This document shows, piece after piece, positions 1-6,136 of a stretch of DNA of 8,875 nucleotides (position 1 is the first letter of the stretch; each line of letters begins with the position of its first letter). The translations under genes were made by a program, and so were the position numbers. Below the pieces are notes generated by a model. The model saw only the letters and a program-made list of their open reading frames with translations. It had not been told where the DNA came from and made no database searches. This stretch comes from Woeseia sp964560775. GTDB taxonomy: Bacteria; Pseudomonadota; Gammaproteobacteria; Steroidobacterales; Woeseiaceae. The stretch spans positions 1-8,875 of the forward strand of contig CAZLNH010000325.1 in the NCBI GenBank assembly GCA_964560775.1. The letters run 5' to 3'.

Positions 1-14
1 GGTCCGCTTTATTT

Positions 15-47
15 CCCCCAAAGGACTCCCCGCAGGGGGTACCGGGG
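15..47. other. GC-rich hairpin in gene-free left end (1-122)
   Basis: CCCC (28-31), GCA, GGGG (35-38) form a small perfect hairpin, and runs of C at 15-19 and G at 44-47 allow alternative pairings. It lies downstream of the minus-strand methyltransferase stop at 123 and could take part in transcript ending, but there is no T-run on the minus strand to make it a standard intrinsic terminator. The rest of 1-122 shows no start codon with a ribosome site and no recognisable coding. All three plus frames run open from the left edge to stops by 69, so the tail of a gene from outside the window cannot be excluded. Confidence 0.25.
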
Positions 48-122
48 CTCCTCACGGTTCACTAACTACGTAAGTGAGTAAGTGCCCCTTGGTTCATCAA
101 TAATCCGGCCCAGAGCTTTATA

Positions 123-869
123 TCAGGGCTTCCTGAACAACAGTGTGAACCGGTCGGTATTGCCGGTAACGGTGTGCCGGCCAACTTCGTAGCGCAGTTC
201 GTCGTCGGGCCGATAGTGCAGGTCGCTGTAATCAACAAGCTCCATACCCGCCCCCTGTACTTCCTTGATGATCTGCACGACATCCGCGCGGCGGCGGTTT
301 TCCGCCGTCATCGGCTCCATGTGGCGCCGGCTGTGATCGACGACGCCGTAGACGCCACCCGGCTTCAGCGCCTTGAAGACGGCATCATTGATATTGGCGC
401 GTCCCTCCGGCGTGAAGTTGTGCATGTTGCGGAAGGTGACGACCATGTCGACGTCGCTTACGCCGAAGTCGAAGGCGGGAATAAAGTTGGTATTGAAGGG
501 TCCACTGCGTTCCAGGCTAACGCCGATATCGATGACCTCGACGTGATCGAAACCGTCGCTCGTAAGCAAATTGTCCCGTACGGAATCAGTGCCAATAGCG
601 ACATAAAGCTCACCGTTCTCGCGCAGGACGGGGGCCAGCAACTTTGTATACCAGCCGCCGCCCGGCAGCAGCTCCACTACACGCATGTCATCGCGCAAGC
701 CGAAAAATGCCAGTGTCTCGGCCGGCTTGCGGTTCGCATCCCGCGCAATCTCGGCGTCAGTACGGATGCTGCCGTCCATCGCGTCCGCGATTTTCTGTTG
801 CGTTCTCTCGTCTTGGGCAAACGCACTCAGTGTAAATAGAGCCAGAACCAACGCCAGAATTGATCGCAT
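123..869 (-). CDS. Exported class I SAM-methyltransferase-like protein
   Basis: The 248-residue protein opens with a clear signal peptide: a short basic start (MRS), a hydrophobic stretch over residues 4-15 and an AFA-QDE cleavage site at about residue 18. The mature part is a Rossmann-type methyltransferase fold. Motif I is VVELLPGGGWYT (64-75), an acidic-P-G-x-G nucleotide loop; VDMVVTFRNMHNF (140-152) fits the motif after strand 4, and KPGGVYGVVDH (169-179) the strand-5 region. This matches the family annotated as predicted or putative methyltransferases (COG4798-like), many of which carry signal peptides. No substrate is known, and a SAM-dependent reaction outside the cytoplasm is puzzling, so catalytic activity is uncertain. 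The ATG is preceded by AAGAGGG (minus strand of 878-884) at 8 bases. It is divergent from maiA; no functional link is evident. Confidence 0.85.
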   Translation of the reverse strand: MRSILALVLALFTLSAFAQDERTQQKIADAMDGSIRTDAEIARDANRKPAETLAFFGLRDDMRVVELLPGGGWYTKLLAPVLRENGELYVAIGTDSVRDNLLTSDGFDHVEVIDIGVSLERSGPFNTNFIPAFDFGVSDVDMVVTFRNMHNFTPEGRANINDAVFKALKPGGVYGVVDHSRRHMEPMTAENRRRADVVQIIKEVQGAGMELVDYSDLHYRPDDELRYEVGRHTVTGNTDRFTLLFRKP

Positions 870-896
870 GCTGTGATCCCTCTTGTTAGAGTGAAA

Positions 897-955
897 CCGG
901 AAATTGCAATTGGGCCAAGCTTACCAGCCCGTGATCCCCACTGCGCAATTTCCGG
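897..955. repeat. 11-bp inverted repeat between divergent genes
   Basis: CCGGAAATTGC (897-907) and GCAATTTCCGG (945-955) are perfect reverse complements separated by 37 bases. They sit between the methyltransferase start (869) and maiA (1039). This could be a pair of regulator sites or a long-loop hairpin; nothing identifies a binding protein. The inner edge of the left arm contains a further palindrome, ATTGCAAT (903-910). Confidence 0.4.
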
Positions 956-964
956 CCCGGGCTA

Positions 965-994
965 TTGAGACTGCGGCCCTCCCCACGGCATCAT
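965..994 (+). promoter_or_regulatory. Possible weak promoter for maiA
   Basis: TTGAGA (965-970) matches the -35 consensus at five of six positions. CATCAT (989-994), 18 bases on, matches the -10 consensus at four of six. Transcription would start near 1001, about 38 bases before the maiA ATG. The match is modest and could be chance. Confidence 0.25.
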
Positions 995-1024
995 CAATGT
1001 TTCAAACGGGCGGCTGTACGCTCC

Positions 1025-1029
1025 GGGAG
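1025..1029 (+). promoter_or_regulatory. Ribosome binding site fixing the maiA start
   Basis: GGGAG lies 9 bases before the ATG at 1039. The open frame extends back to 904, but the extra 45 residues are unlike the family, and the glutathione S-transferase fold starts exactly at 1039 (MRLFGYYRSS). Confidence 0.7.
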
Positions 1030-1038
1030 CTTTGTTCG

Positions 1039-1680
1039 ATGAGATTATTTGGCTACTACCGCAGCAGCGCGAGTTTTCGCGTTCGCATCGTCCTGAATCT
1101 CAAGGGACTGTCGTGGGACTACGAAACGGTGCGCCTGAATCGCGGCGAGCAGAAATCAGATGAATTCACGGCACTGAATCCGTCAGGTCTCGTCCCCGTG
1201 CTCGATACCGGCAATGCGGCGATCAGCCAGTCTGCAGCAATTGCCGAGTACCTGGAGGAACAACACCCGGACCCGCCGCTGCTGCCGGTGACGGCGCTTG
1301 ACCGGGCACGAATACGCGAGATGATGGCGGTCATCGGCAGCGACATACATCCGCTGCAAAACTTGCGTGTATTAACGTACTTGCGGGACGAATTCGACGC
1401 CGGCGACGCCGCCGTGGCACGCTGGATACACCGCTGGATCGGTGCCGGATTCAACGCGTTCGAAGCACTGGCGGAACGTCACGGCGCGTCGGGCCCTTAC
1501 TCGTTCGGCAGGGCGCCGACGCTGGCCGATGCGTGGCTTGTGCCGCAGGTGTATAACGCCGGCCGGTTCGAGCTGGACCTCACACCATGGCCGCGGATTG
1601 CTGCCATCAATGAGCATTGCCTTGAACAGCCAGCATTCGCCAAGGCATTACCGGAACGTCAGCCGGATGCGCCGGCCTGA
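1039..1680 (+). CDS. maiA: Maleylacetoacetate isomerase (zeta-class glutathione S-transferase)
   Basis: This cytoplasmic enzyme of 213 residues isomerises maleylacetoacetate to fumarylacetoacetate with glutathione as cofactor, the step before fumarylacetoacetate hydrolase in tyrosine/homogentisate breakdown; relatives act on maleylpyruvate in gentisate pathways. The thioredoxin-like domain covers about residues 1-80. It has YYRSSASFRVRIVLNLKG (6-23), the zeta-class active-site segment in which the cysteine of the animal SSCxxRVRIAL motif is alanine. It also has NPSGLVPVLD (47-56) with the cis-proline that binds glutathione, and QSAAIAEYLEE (64-74). The helical domain has DIHPLQNLRVL (102-112), TLADAWLVPQVYNAGRF (161-177) and the typical tail ending PERQPDAP. 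No other tyrosine-catabolism gene is visible, so the pathway is inferred. The last 22 bases overlap the convergent antiporter gene. Confidence 0.9.
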   Translation: MRLFGYYRSSASFRVRIVLNLKGLSWDYETVRLNRGEQKSDEFTALNPSGLVPVLDTGNAAISQSAAIAEYLEEQHPDPPLLPVTALDRARIREMMAVIGSDIHPLQNLRVLTYLRDEFDAGDAAVARWIHRWIGAGFNAFEALAERHGASGPYSFGRAPTLADAWLVPQVYNAGRFELDLTPWPRIAAINEHCLEQPAFAKALPERQPDAPA

Positions 1681-3440
1681 TCGGCGCTTTTCCCGAGGTA
1701 CCTGAGTAATGCGAGCAGGATCAGCACTCCGAGCACGATAGACAACAGCGGCGGCATCCCGTAGCCACCTGGAATCGTGCCGATCGCGATCGCGACAACA
1801 CCGACGGTCATCGCATACGGCAACTGTGTGCGCACATGCTCGATGTGATCGCAACCGCTCGCCATCGATGACAACACTGTCGTGTCCGAAATCGGGGAGC
1901 AATGATCCCCCCATACTGCGCCTGCAAGATTGCAGGCGATCGCTGAATACAGAATATGCATGTGTTCAGGGTCCTGCATACCGCTGACGCCCATCACCGC
2001 CCAGGTCAGCGGTATGACCAGCGGCATCAGGATACCCATCGTTCCCCAGCTGGTTCCGGTCGTAAACGCTGTAATGGCGGAAAGGATAAAGACTATAGCC
2101 GGCACCAATGGCGGCGGCAGCGTATCGGCAAGCACGGATACCAGGTAATCGGCCGTATGCAGCGCCTCACTGACGCTTGAAAGTGCCCACGCCAGCACCA
2201 GCACGATCATCGCAAAAAGCATCGCGCGTACACCGCCGTACCAGGCATCAACGGTTTCCTCGGCGGTCAGGATCTTCTGCCCTACCGTCATGACCGCGGC
2301 CGTCAGCGCGCCGAGCAGTGAAGCCCACAACATGGCTTTGTAGGCATCCGCCGATCCGATGATTTCGGTCAGCGTCTCGCCATCACCGGTAAAGTACAGT
2401 CCACCGAGCAGTGCAACGATGAGCACGATCAGCGGGATGAATGCATTGACGGCACGCATCGGAACGTCCGGCTTCGCGTCCAGGGAATCGCCCTGCATGG
2501 CCGGCAGGTCGGCGGATGACAATGGACTGACCTGGCCGCCGCGCGCGCGGACCTCTGCCTTGTACATCGGCCCGAAATCGCGACCGGTCGAGGCCACCGA
2601 GAGAACGAAAATTACCGCGAATATCGGATAGAAACTGTACGGGATGGAGCGGAGGAAGACCGTGTACGCGGCCTCATCGATGGCCGGAATTCCCCGCAAT
2701 GCGGCGTCGATCAGCCCGACCTCATAACCGATCCAAGTCGTGATCAGCGCCAGGCAAACCACCGGGGCGGCCGTCGAATCCACGATGTAGGCGAGCTTTT
2801 CACGCGAAATACGCAGTTTGTCGGTCAACGGCCGCGCAGTATTCCCGACGACCAACGTGTTGCTGTAATCGTCGAAGAAAATCATTATGCCCATCATCCA
2901 GACGGATACCTGGCCGGCGATTGCAGTACGCGCTCGCCGCACAATGATCTGTACGATTCTTGCCATGCCGCCATTGCGTGTAATGATGCCCACCATGCCG
3001 CCGATCATCATCGAAAACAGGATGATCGATGCGTTGTCGGGGTTTGCCAGTGCGCCGACGACAAATACCTGGAAACTGTCCAGCAGGCCGCCGAATATGC
3101 CCTGCGGCGTAAAAGACCGGAGCGCGGCCGCGCCAAGCCAGATCCCGACCAGCAACGCGGGTATGACATTTCGCAACAGCAGTGCGATCAGGATGGCAAC
3201 GAGGGGCGGCAGCACCGAAACCCAGCCGGGCAGCACGCGCAGCTCCGCGCGTGTGCCCGTACTGTCCGCTGCACTTGCGGATACCGCGACAGCGCCGGTG
3301 CCGGATGACTGGATGCCGTTGAACACCGCCACACCGTCGTCATTCGCTGTTGCCGTGTAGCGCGCAACACCAAATTGCAGATTCACCACGGCGCGCGGCG
3401 ATGCATCGTTGACGACAATGTCCGTCGGGACATCGCGCAA
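1659..3440 (-). CDS. NhaC-family Na+/H+ antiporter with N-terminal exported domain
   Basis: This polytopic inner-membrane protein probably exchanges Na+ (or a small organic ion) for protons. From the TTG at 3440 it has 593 residues. Residues 1-70 are a soluble, strand-rich Ig-like region ending ELRVLPGW. About ten or more membrane segments follow from residue 73 on. Family signatures are FFDDYSNTLVVG (188-199), TTGTSWGTMGILMP (460-473) and WGDHCSPISDTTVLSS (510-525), the last very characteristic of NhaC-type carriers (Pfam Na_H_antiporter). The TTG is probably not the real start. The same frame stays open upstream and encodes a signal peptide (LIAGLLLVAFAAVSQA, ending near 3474), but has no ATG, GTG or TTG there; an ATG at 3544 lies one frame off. 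The gene is therefore either frame-broken at its 5' end, mis-sequenced by one base, or started at a rare codon. It lies downstream of the IclR gene on the same strand, so co-transcription is likely. Substrate specificity cannot be read from the sequence. Confidence 0.85.
   Translation of the reverse strand: MRDVPTDIVVNDASPRAVVNLQFGVARYTATANDDGVAVFNGIQSSGTGAVAVSASAADSTGTRAELRVLPGWVSVLPPLVAILIALLLRNVIPALLVGIWLGAAALRSFTPQGIFGGLLDSFQVFVVGALANPDNASIILFSMMIGGMVGIITRNGGMARIVQIIVRRARTAIAGQVSVWMMGIMIFFDDYSNTLVVGNTARPLTDKLRISREKLAYIVDSTAAPVVCLALITTWIGYEVGLIDAALRGIPAIDEAAYTVFLRSIPYSFYPIFAVIFVLSVASTGRDFGPMYKAEVRARGGQVSPLSSADLPAMQGDSLDAKPDVPMRAVNAFIPLIVLIVALLGGLYFTGDGETLTEIIGSADAYKAMLWASLLGALTAAVMTVGQKILTAEETVDAWYGGVRAMLFAMIVLVLAWALSSVSEALHTADYLVSVLADTLPPPLVPAIVFILSAITAFTTGTSWGTMGILMPLVIPLTWAVMGVSGMQDPEHMHILYSAIACNLAGAVWGDHCSPISDTTVLSSMASGCDHIEHVRTQLPYAMTVGVVAIAIGTIPGGYGMPPLLSIVLGVLILLALLRYLGKSADQAGASG
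1669..1691 (+). terminator. Intrinsic terminator overlapping the maiA stop codon
   Basis: GCGCCG (1669-1674) pairs with CGGCGC (1682-1687) across a 7-base loop and is followed by TTTT (1688-1691). The maiA stop codon (1678-1680) sits in the loop, and the hairpin lies within the 3' end of the convergent antiporter gene. The T-tract is short, so efficiency is uncertain. There is no matching T-run for the minus strand. Confidence 0.5.
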
Positions 3441-3544
3441 CGCGACATTTGGCAGGTCGAGAGTCAGGGTGCTTGCCTGTGATACGGCGGCAAAAGCGAC
3501 AAGCAGGAGGCCGGCAATCAGACGGACGATATTATTCTTCTCAT
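3441..3544 (-). other. Probable true 5' end of the antiporter gene: out-of-frame start plus signal peptide
   Basis: Reading leftward, ATG AGA AGA at 3544-3536 would give a basic MRR start, but this frame ends at a TGA after eight codons (3520-3518). The antiporter frame, open back to the IclR stop region, reads NNIVRLIAGLLLVAFAAV and then SQA-S, a well-formed signal peptide core and cleavage site leading directly into the Ig-like domain (TLTLDLPNVALRDVP). Adding one base, for example one A in the AGAAGAATAAT stretch around 3532-3539, would join MRR to this signal peptide in frame. The ATG would then sit 46 bases after the IclR stop codon. Confidence 0.6.
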
Positions 3545-3590
3545 GGCTGGTTCCGGCGGCATGGTAGCACGACGTCCGTGCCCGCCGGCA

Positions 3591-4346
3591 TCAGTACTGC
3601 TGACTCAGTCTCGTCGCCGCCTGCCGCAGAATGCCACCGAGCTTTGCGCGCTGGGCCGCACCGAGTCGTTGCGTCGGACCGCCGATCGACAGTGCACCCT
3701 GCACATCACCGAGCGCGCCGCGGATCACCGTAGCGACCGCGGAGAAGCCATCTTCAAGTTCATCGACCGTGGTTGCATACCCGCAGCGCCTTATGCGAAT
3801 CAGCTCGGGCTGGAAAGCGGAGCGCTGTATCAGCGTCCGCGGCGTAAGCTGCGGCAGCAACTCAGCCAGTCGTTCAAGACTCGACTCGTCGAATGCAAGC
3901 CAGGCCTTGCCGGTCGACGTCGCGTGCAATGGCCAGCGCGTGCCGACGTTGCCGGCCGCGGCCACAACATGACCACCCGCGACCTCATCCAGAATCAGCA
4001 TGCTGTCCTCGACCGGCACCTCAAGCGTTGCCGTTTCACCCGTTTCGCGTGCCAGCGACCGCAGTACCGGGCGCACGCGTTTCCTCAAATCACTGCTGGC
4101 AAGCGCCTGCACGCCGAGCGCCATCAAGCCTGGCCCGAGACTGTACACGCTGGTTGCCGCGTTGCGCTCAACCAGCGACTCACTTTGCAGCGCCTGCAGC
4201 AGCCGGTGCGTGGTCGTCTTGTTCAATCCGGCCGCCTTGCTCAGTTCCGCCAGCGTCATCTCCGCACGTTCGGGCGTAAACAACTTCAGCAAACGAATGG
4301 CACGGAGGGCTGACTGGGCCCCCTGGGGCGGCTCGGGTGAGTGCAT
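3591..4346 (-). CDS. IclR-family transcriptional regulator
   Basis: This 251-residue DNA-binding protein belongs to the IclR family, which usually act as dimers or tetramers that respond to small metabolites. The N-terminal winged helix-turn-helix spans about residues 11-70, with TLAELSKAAGLNKTTTHRLL (31-50) as the helix-turn-helix. The effector domain follows, with HATSTGKAWLAF (141-152) and GYATTVDELEDGFSAVA (189-205), then GALSIGGPTQRL near residues 217-228, all typical. A start at 4379 is also in frame (eleven more residues), but it would fall between the predicted -10 box and the transcription start and inside the palindromic operator; the ATG at 4346 is about 27 bases after the predicted start point and is preferred. 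Its likely targets are itself, the antiporter downstream and the divergent glutamine-synthetase-like gene. The effector is unknown. Confidence 0.9.
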   Translation of the reverse strand: MHSPEPPQGAQSALRAIRLLKLFTPERAEMTLAELSKAAGLNKTTTHRLLQALQSESLVERNAATSVYSLGPGLMALGVQALASSDLRKRVRPVLRSLARETGETATLEVPVEDSMLILDEVAGGHVVAAAGNVGTRWPLHATSTGKAWLAFDESSLERLAELLPQLTPRTLIQRSAFQPELIRIRRCGYATTVDELEDGFSAVATVIRGALGDVQGALSIGGPTQRLGAAQRAKLGGILRQAATRLSQQY

Positions 4347-4355
4347 AGGGAATAT

Positions 4356-4386
4356 CCATAATGTGAACCAGAGTTTCATATTATGG
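4356..4386. promoter_or_regulatory. Palindromic operator, probable IclR-type regulator site
   Basis: CCATAATGTGAA (4356-4367) and TTCATATTATGG (4375-4386) are inverted arms matching at 11 of 12 positions around a 7-base centre. The TGAA...TTCA core resembles palindromes bound by IclR-family proteins such as KdgR. It covers the predicted -10 box and transcription start of the regulator gene, which fits autorepression. That the neighbouring regulator binds it is inferred. Confidence 0.6.
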
Positions 4387-4408
4387 CATTAGTGGCATCA
4401 TCTGTGAA
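4380..4408 (-). promoter_or_regulatory. Sigma-70-type promoter for the IclR gene
   Basis: On the minus strand, TTCACA (4408-4403) and CATAAT (4385-4380) each match the -35 and -10 consensus at five of six bases with the optimal 17-base spacing. Transcription would begin near 4373, giving a leader of about 27 bases before the ATG at 4346. The -35 box is part of a TGTGAACC half-site and the -10 box is inside the palindrome at 4356-4386. Confidence 0.6.
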
Positions 4409-4459
4409 CCTCGGTAGCCGCACAATGATGCAGAGCCTCGACGAACGAGCCTGTTCACA
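4403..4459. promoter_or_regulatory. Additional TGTGAAC half-sites in the divergent region
   Basis: TGTGAACC occurs at 4403-4410, exactly repeating the sequence inside the operator at 4362-4369, and the inverted copy GTTCACA occurs at 4453-4459. Three matching half-sites in a 223-base intergenic region suggest a multi-site operator serving both the regulator and the plus-strand ligase. I could not identify a convincing promoter for the ligase. Confidence 0.4.
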
Positions 4460-4553
4460 ACCGTATCTGCGAGAATGCGCGCACGATGCCTGTACCATTC
4501 GCTGCTGCGGGCCGCGGGCAACGCGGGTACAAAAAGACAATTAACAAGAGGCC

Positions 4554-4560
4554 AGGAAGG
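4554..4560 (+). promoter_or_regulatory. Ribosome binding site fixing the ligase start
   Basis: AGGAAGG lies 9 bases before the ATG at 4570. An earlier in-frame ATG at 4486 would add 28 residues of low family likeness and has no comparable site. Confidence 0.75.
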
Positions 4561-4569
4561 ACATCGAGT

Positions 4570-5961
4570 ATGGGATCAAAGACACGGACGACGCCGAACC
4601 GCGAGCTGCGCGAATTTCTCAAACGATTTCCGGATACGCGCACGATTGAGTTGCTGGTTCCGGACTTGCCCGGTGTATTGCGCGGCAAGCGAATTCGCCC
4701 CGCCGAATTCGAGAAAACCTGGCGCGATGGTTTCTACATGCCAGGCGGCACCGTGTTGCTCGACACGCTCGGCAATACCGTGCCCGGTATCCGGTTTACG
4801 GCCGATGACGGCGACCCCGATATCGATGCGCGCATCGTGCCGGGCAGCCTGGCACCTGTCCCGTGGTCGCGGAAACCGGCTGCACAGGCCCTGTTCCGTT
4901 TCTACGAACGGGATGGCGAAGCGTTTTTCGCGGACCCGCGCGCCGTACTCGAACGTGCCGCCCTGCCGTTACAGCGCATGAAGCTGAAAATCGTCATGGC
5001 CACCGAACTCGAGTTCTACTTGCTCGACGCGCGCACGGACCGACCGCAGGCGAAAGTGTCGCGCGTCCCCGGCATCGGCCGGCCACAGCCCGGCCCGCAG
5101 GTCTACCATCCGGACGACCTGTGGGACATTGAGAATTTTCTCGATGATCTGCATACCGTCTGCGAAGCGCAAAGCATTCCAGCCGGTACGACGACATCAG
5201 AGTTTGCGCCAGGCCAGTTCGAGATCAACCTGCAACATGTCGACAATCCCGTGCTCGCCTGCGATCACGCGGTATTGCTGAAGCGTGCGGTCAAGGCGGT
5301 GGCACGACAACACGGTTTCGTTGCCTGCTTCATGGCAAAACCGTTTGCCGAAGACTCAGGCTCCGGCCTGCACATACACATGAGCCTTGTTGACAGCAAG
5401 GGCCGCAACTACTTTTCGCAGGGCAAGGAAAACCTGGCGACACCGCCCTACTCCGCGCGGCTGCGCCATGCCGTCGGCGGCCTCGCTGTAACGATGGCCG
5501 AAGCAACCGCGGTTTTTGCGCCAAATGCGAATTCATACAGGCGCCTGCGGCCGGAGATGTTCGCCCCGGTTGAACCCAACTGGGGTGCGAATCATCGCAA
5601 CGTTGCGATTCGCATACCGGTCTCGGACGAAAATAACCTGCGCTTCGAACATCGTACTGCCGGTGCTGATGCAAACCCCTATCTCGTTACCGCCGCGATT
5701 ATTGCCGGCGTCCACCACGGCCTGAAAAACCGCCTCGATCCCGGCCCGATGGTCCACGAGGGCGACTTCATTGAACTGAAGCGCAAAATACCGAACCGCT
5801 GGGACACGGCGATCGACCTGTTTGCCCGCAGCAAGATACTGCCCGGCTATTTTGGCGAGGATTACTGCAAGTCCTACGTTGCGAACCGGCGCGAGGAATC
5901 CCGCCGTTTCCACAACAACATCAGCGATATCGACTTCGACTGGTACATGCGCGCGGTGTAG
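4570..5961 (+). CDS. Glutamine-synthetase-family ligase, gamma-glutamylpolyamine synthetase-like
   Basis: This 463-residue cytoplasmic enzyme belongs to the glutamine synthetase family; its size and tail (DFDWYMRAV) resemble PuuA-type gamma-glutamylpolyamine synthetases, which use ATP to join glutamate to an amine, rather than housekeeping GlnA. The N-terminal beta-grasp domain spans about residues 20-110. The catalytic domain has ATELEFYLL (144-152) with metal-binding glutamates, GQFEINL (215-221), SGSGLHIHMSL (263-273) with the conserved histidines, NSYRRLRP (321-328) and RFEHRTAGADANPYL (358-372). The key residues I can place appear present. The adenylylation loop of GlnA, with its tyrosine, is not apparent, and the residues between 373 and 420 are short as in PuuA-like proteins. 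The gene is divergent from an IclR regulator that probably controls it. The amine substrate is unknown; ethanolamine, putrescine and other amines are all used by relatives. Confidence 0.9.
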   Translation: MGSKTRTTPNRELREFLKRFPDTRTIELLVPDLPGVLRGKRIRPAEFEKTWRDGFYMPGGTVLLDTLGNTVPGIRFTADDGDPDIDARIVPGSLAPVPWSRKPAAQALFRFYERDGEAFFADPRAVLERAALPLQRMKLKIVMATELEFYLLDARTDRPQAKVSRVPGIGRPQPGPQVYHPDDLWDIENFLDDLHTVCEAQSIPAGTTTSEFAPGQFEINLQHVDNPVLACDHAVLLKRAVKAVARQHGFVACFMAKPFAEDSGSGLHIHMSLVDSKGRNYFSQGKENLATPPYSARLRHAVGGLAVTMAEATAVFAPNANSYRRLRPEMFAPVEPNWGANHRNVAIRIPVSDENNLRFEHRTAGADANPYLVTAAIIAGVHHGLKNRLDPGPMVHEGDFIELKRKIPNRWDTAIDLFARSKILPGYFGEDYCKSYVANRREESRRFHNNISDIDFDWYMRAV

Positions 5962-5972
5962 CCGGGACCGTT

Positions 5973-6129
5973 GTCATCGCGAGCCCGCAGGGCGTGGTGA
6001 CCTCGCTTCGATTGACAGAGTCACTGACCGAACAAGATCGCCACGGCGCCGCGCGCCTCGCGATGACGGGAGGGGCGCTGCGCGCCTCGCGATGACGGGA
6101 GGGGCGCTGCGCGCCTCGCGACGACGGGG
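5973..6129. repeat. Inverted-repeat element with tandemly duplicated right end
   Basis: GTCATCGCGAG (5973-5983) and CTCGCGATGAC (6057-6067) are perfect 11-base inverted ends, and imperfect pairing continues inward (the CCGCAGGGCGTGGTGACC side against GATCGCCACGGCGCC). This resembles the dispersed GTCATTGCGAG...CTCGCAATGAC palindromic elements common in many bacterial genomes. The right end is duplicated: a 29-base unit beginning GATGACGGGAGGGG and ending GCGCGCCTCGC occurs twice without mismatch (6062-6090, 6091-6119), with a partial copy before (6045-6061, one mismatch) and a decayed one after (6120-6129). It fills almost all of the 175 bases between the convergent ligase and SCP2 genes, and no gene is visible there. 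It may also help end transcription. Confidence 0.7.
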
Positions 6130-6136
6130 CTGTCGC

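Noticed and set aside
1..122. Partial gene or RNA at the left edge
   Set aside because: Short open stretches and a small hairpin exist, but no recognisable protein tail, tRNA shape or known RNA motif could be supported.
174..839. 221-codon plus-strand open frame
   Set aside because: It is exactly antisense to the methyltransferase gene, has no ribosome site and no recognisable domain; long antisense frames are common in GC-rich genes.
904..1038. N-terminal extension of maiA
   Set aside because: The 45 extra residues have no family counterpart, while a good ribosome site and the normal fold start support 1039.
3543..4313. 256-codon plus-strand open frame
   Set aside because: It is antisense to the well-supported IclR gene and lacks any domain signal.
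4486..4569. N-terminal extension of the ligase
   Set aside because: The ATG at 4570 has a strong ribosome site at ideal spacing and gives the usual family length.
6045..6129. Possible CRISPR array
   Set aside because: The 29-base units abut directly with no spacers between them, so this is a simple tandem duplication of a repeat-element end.
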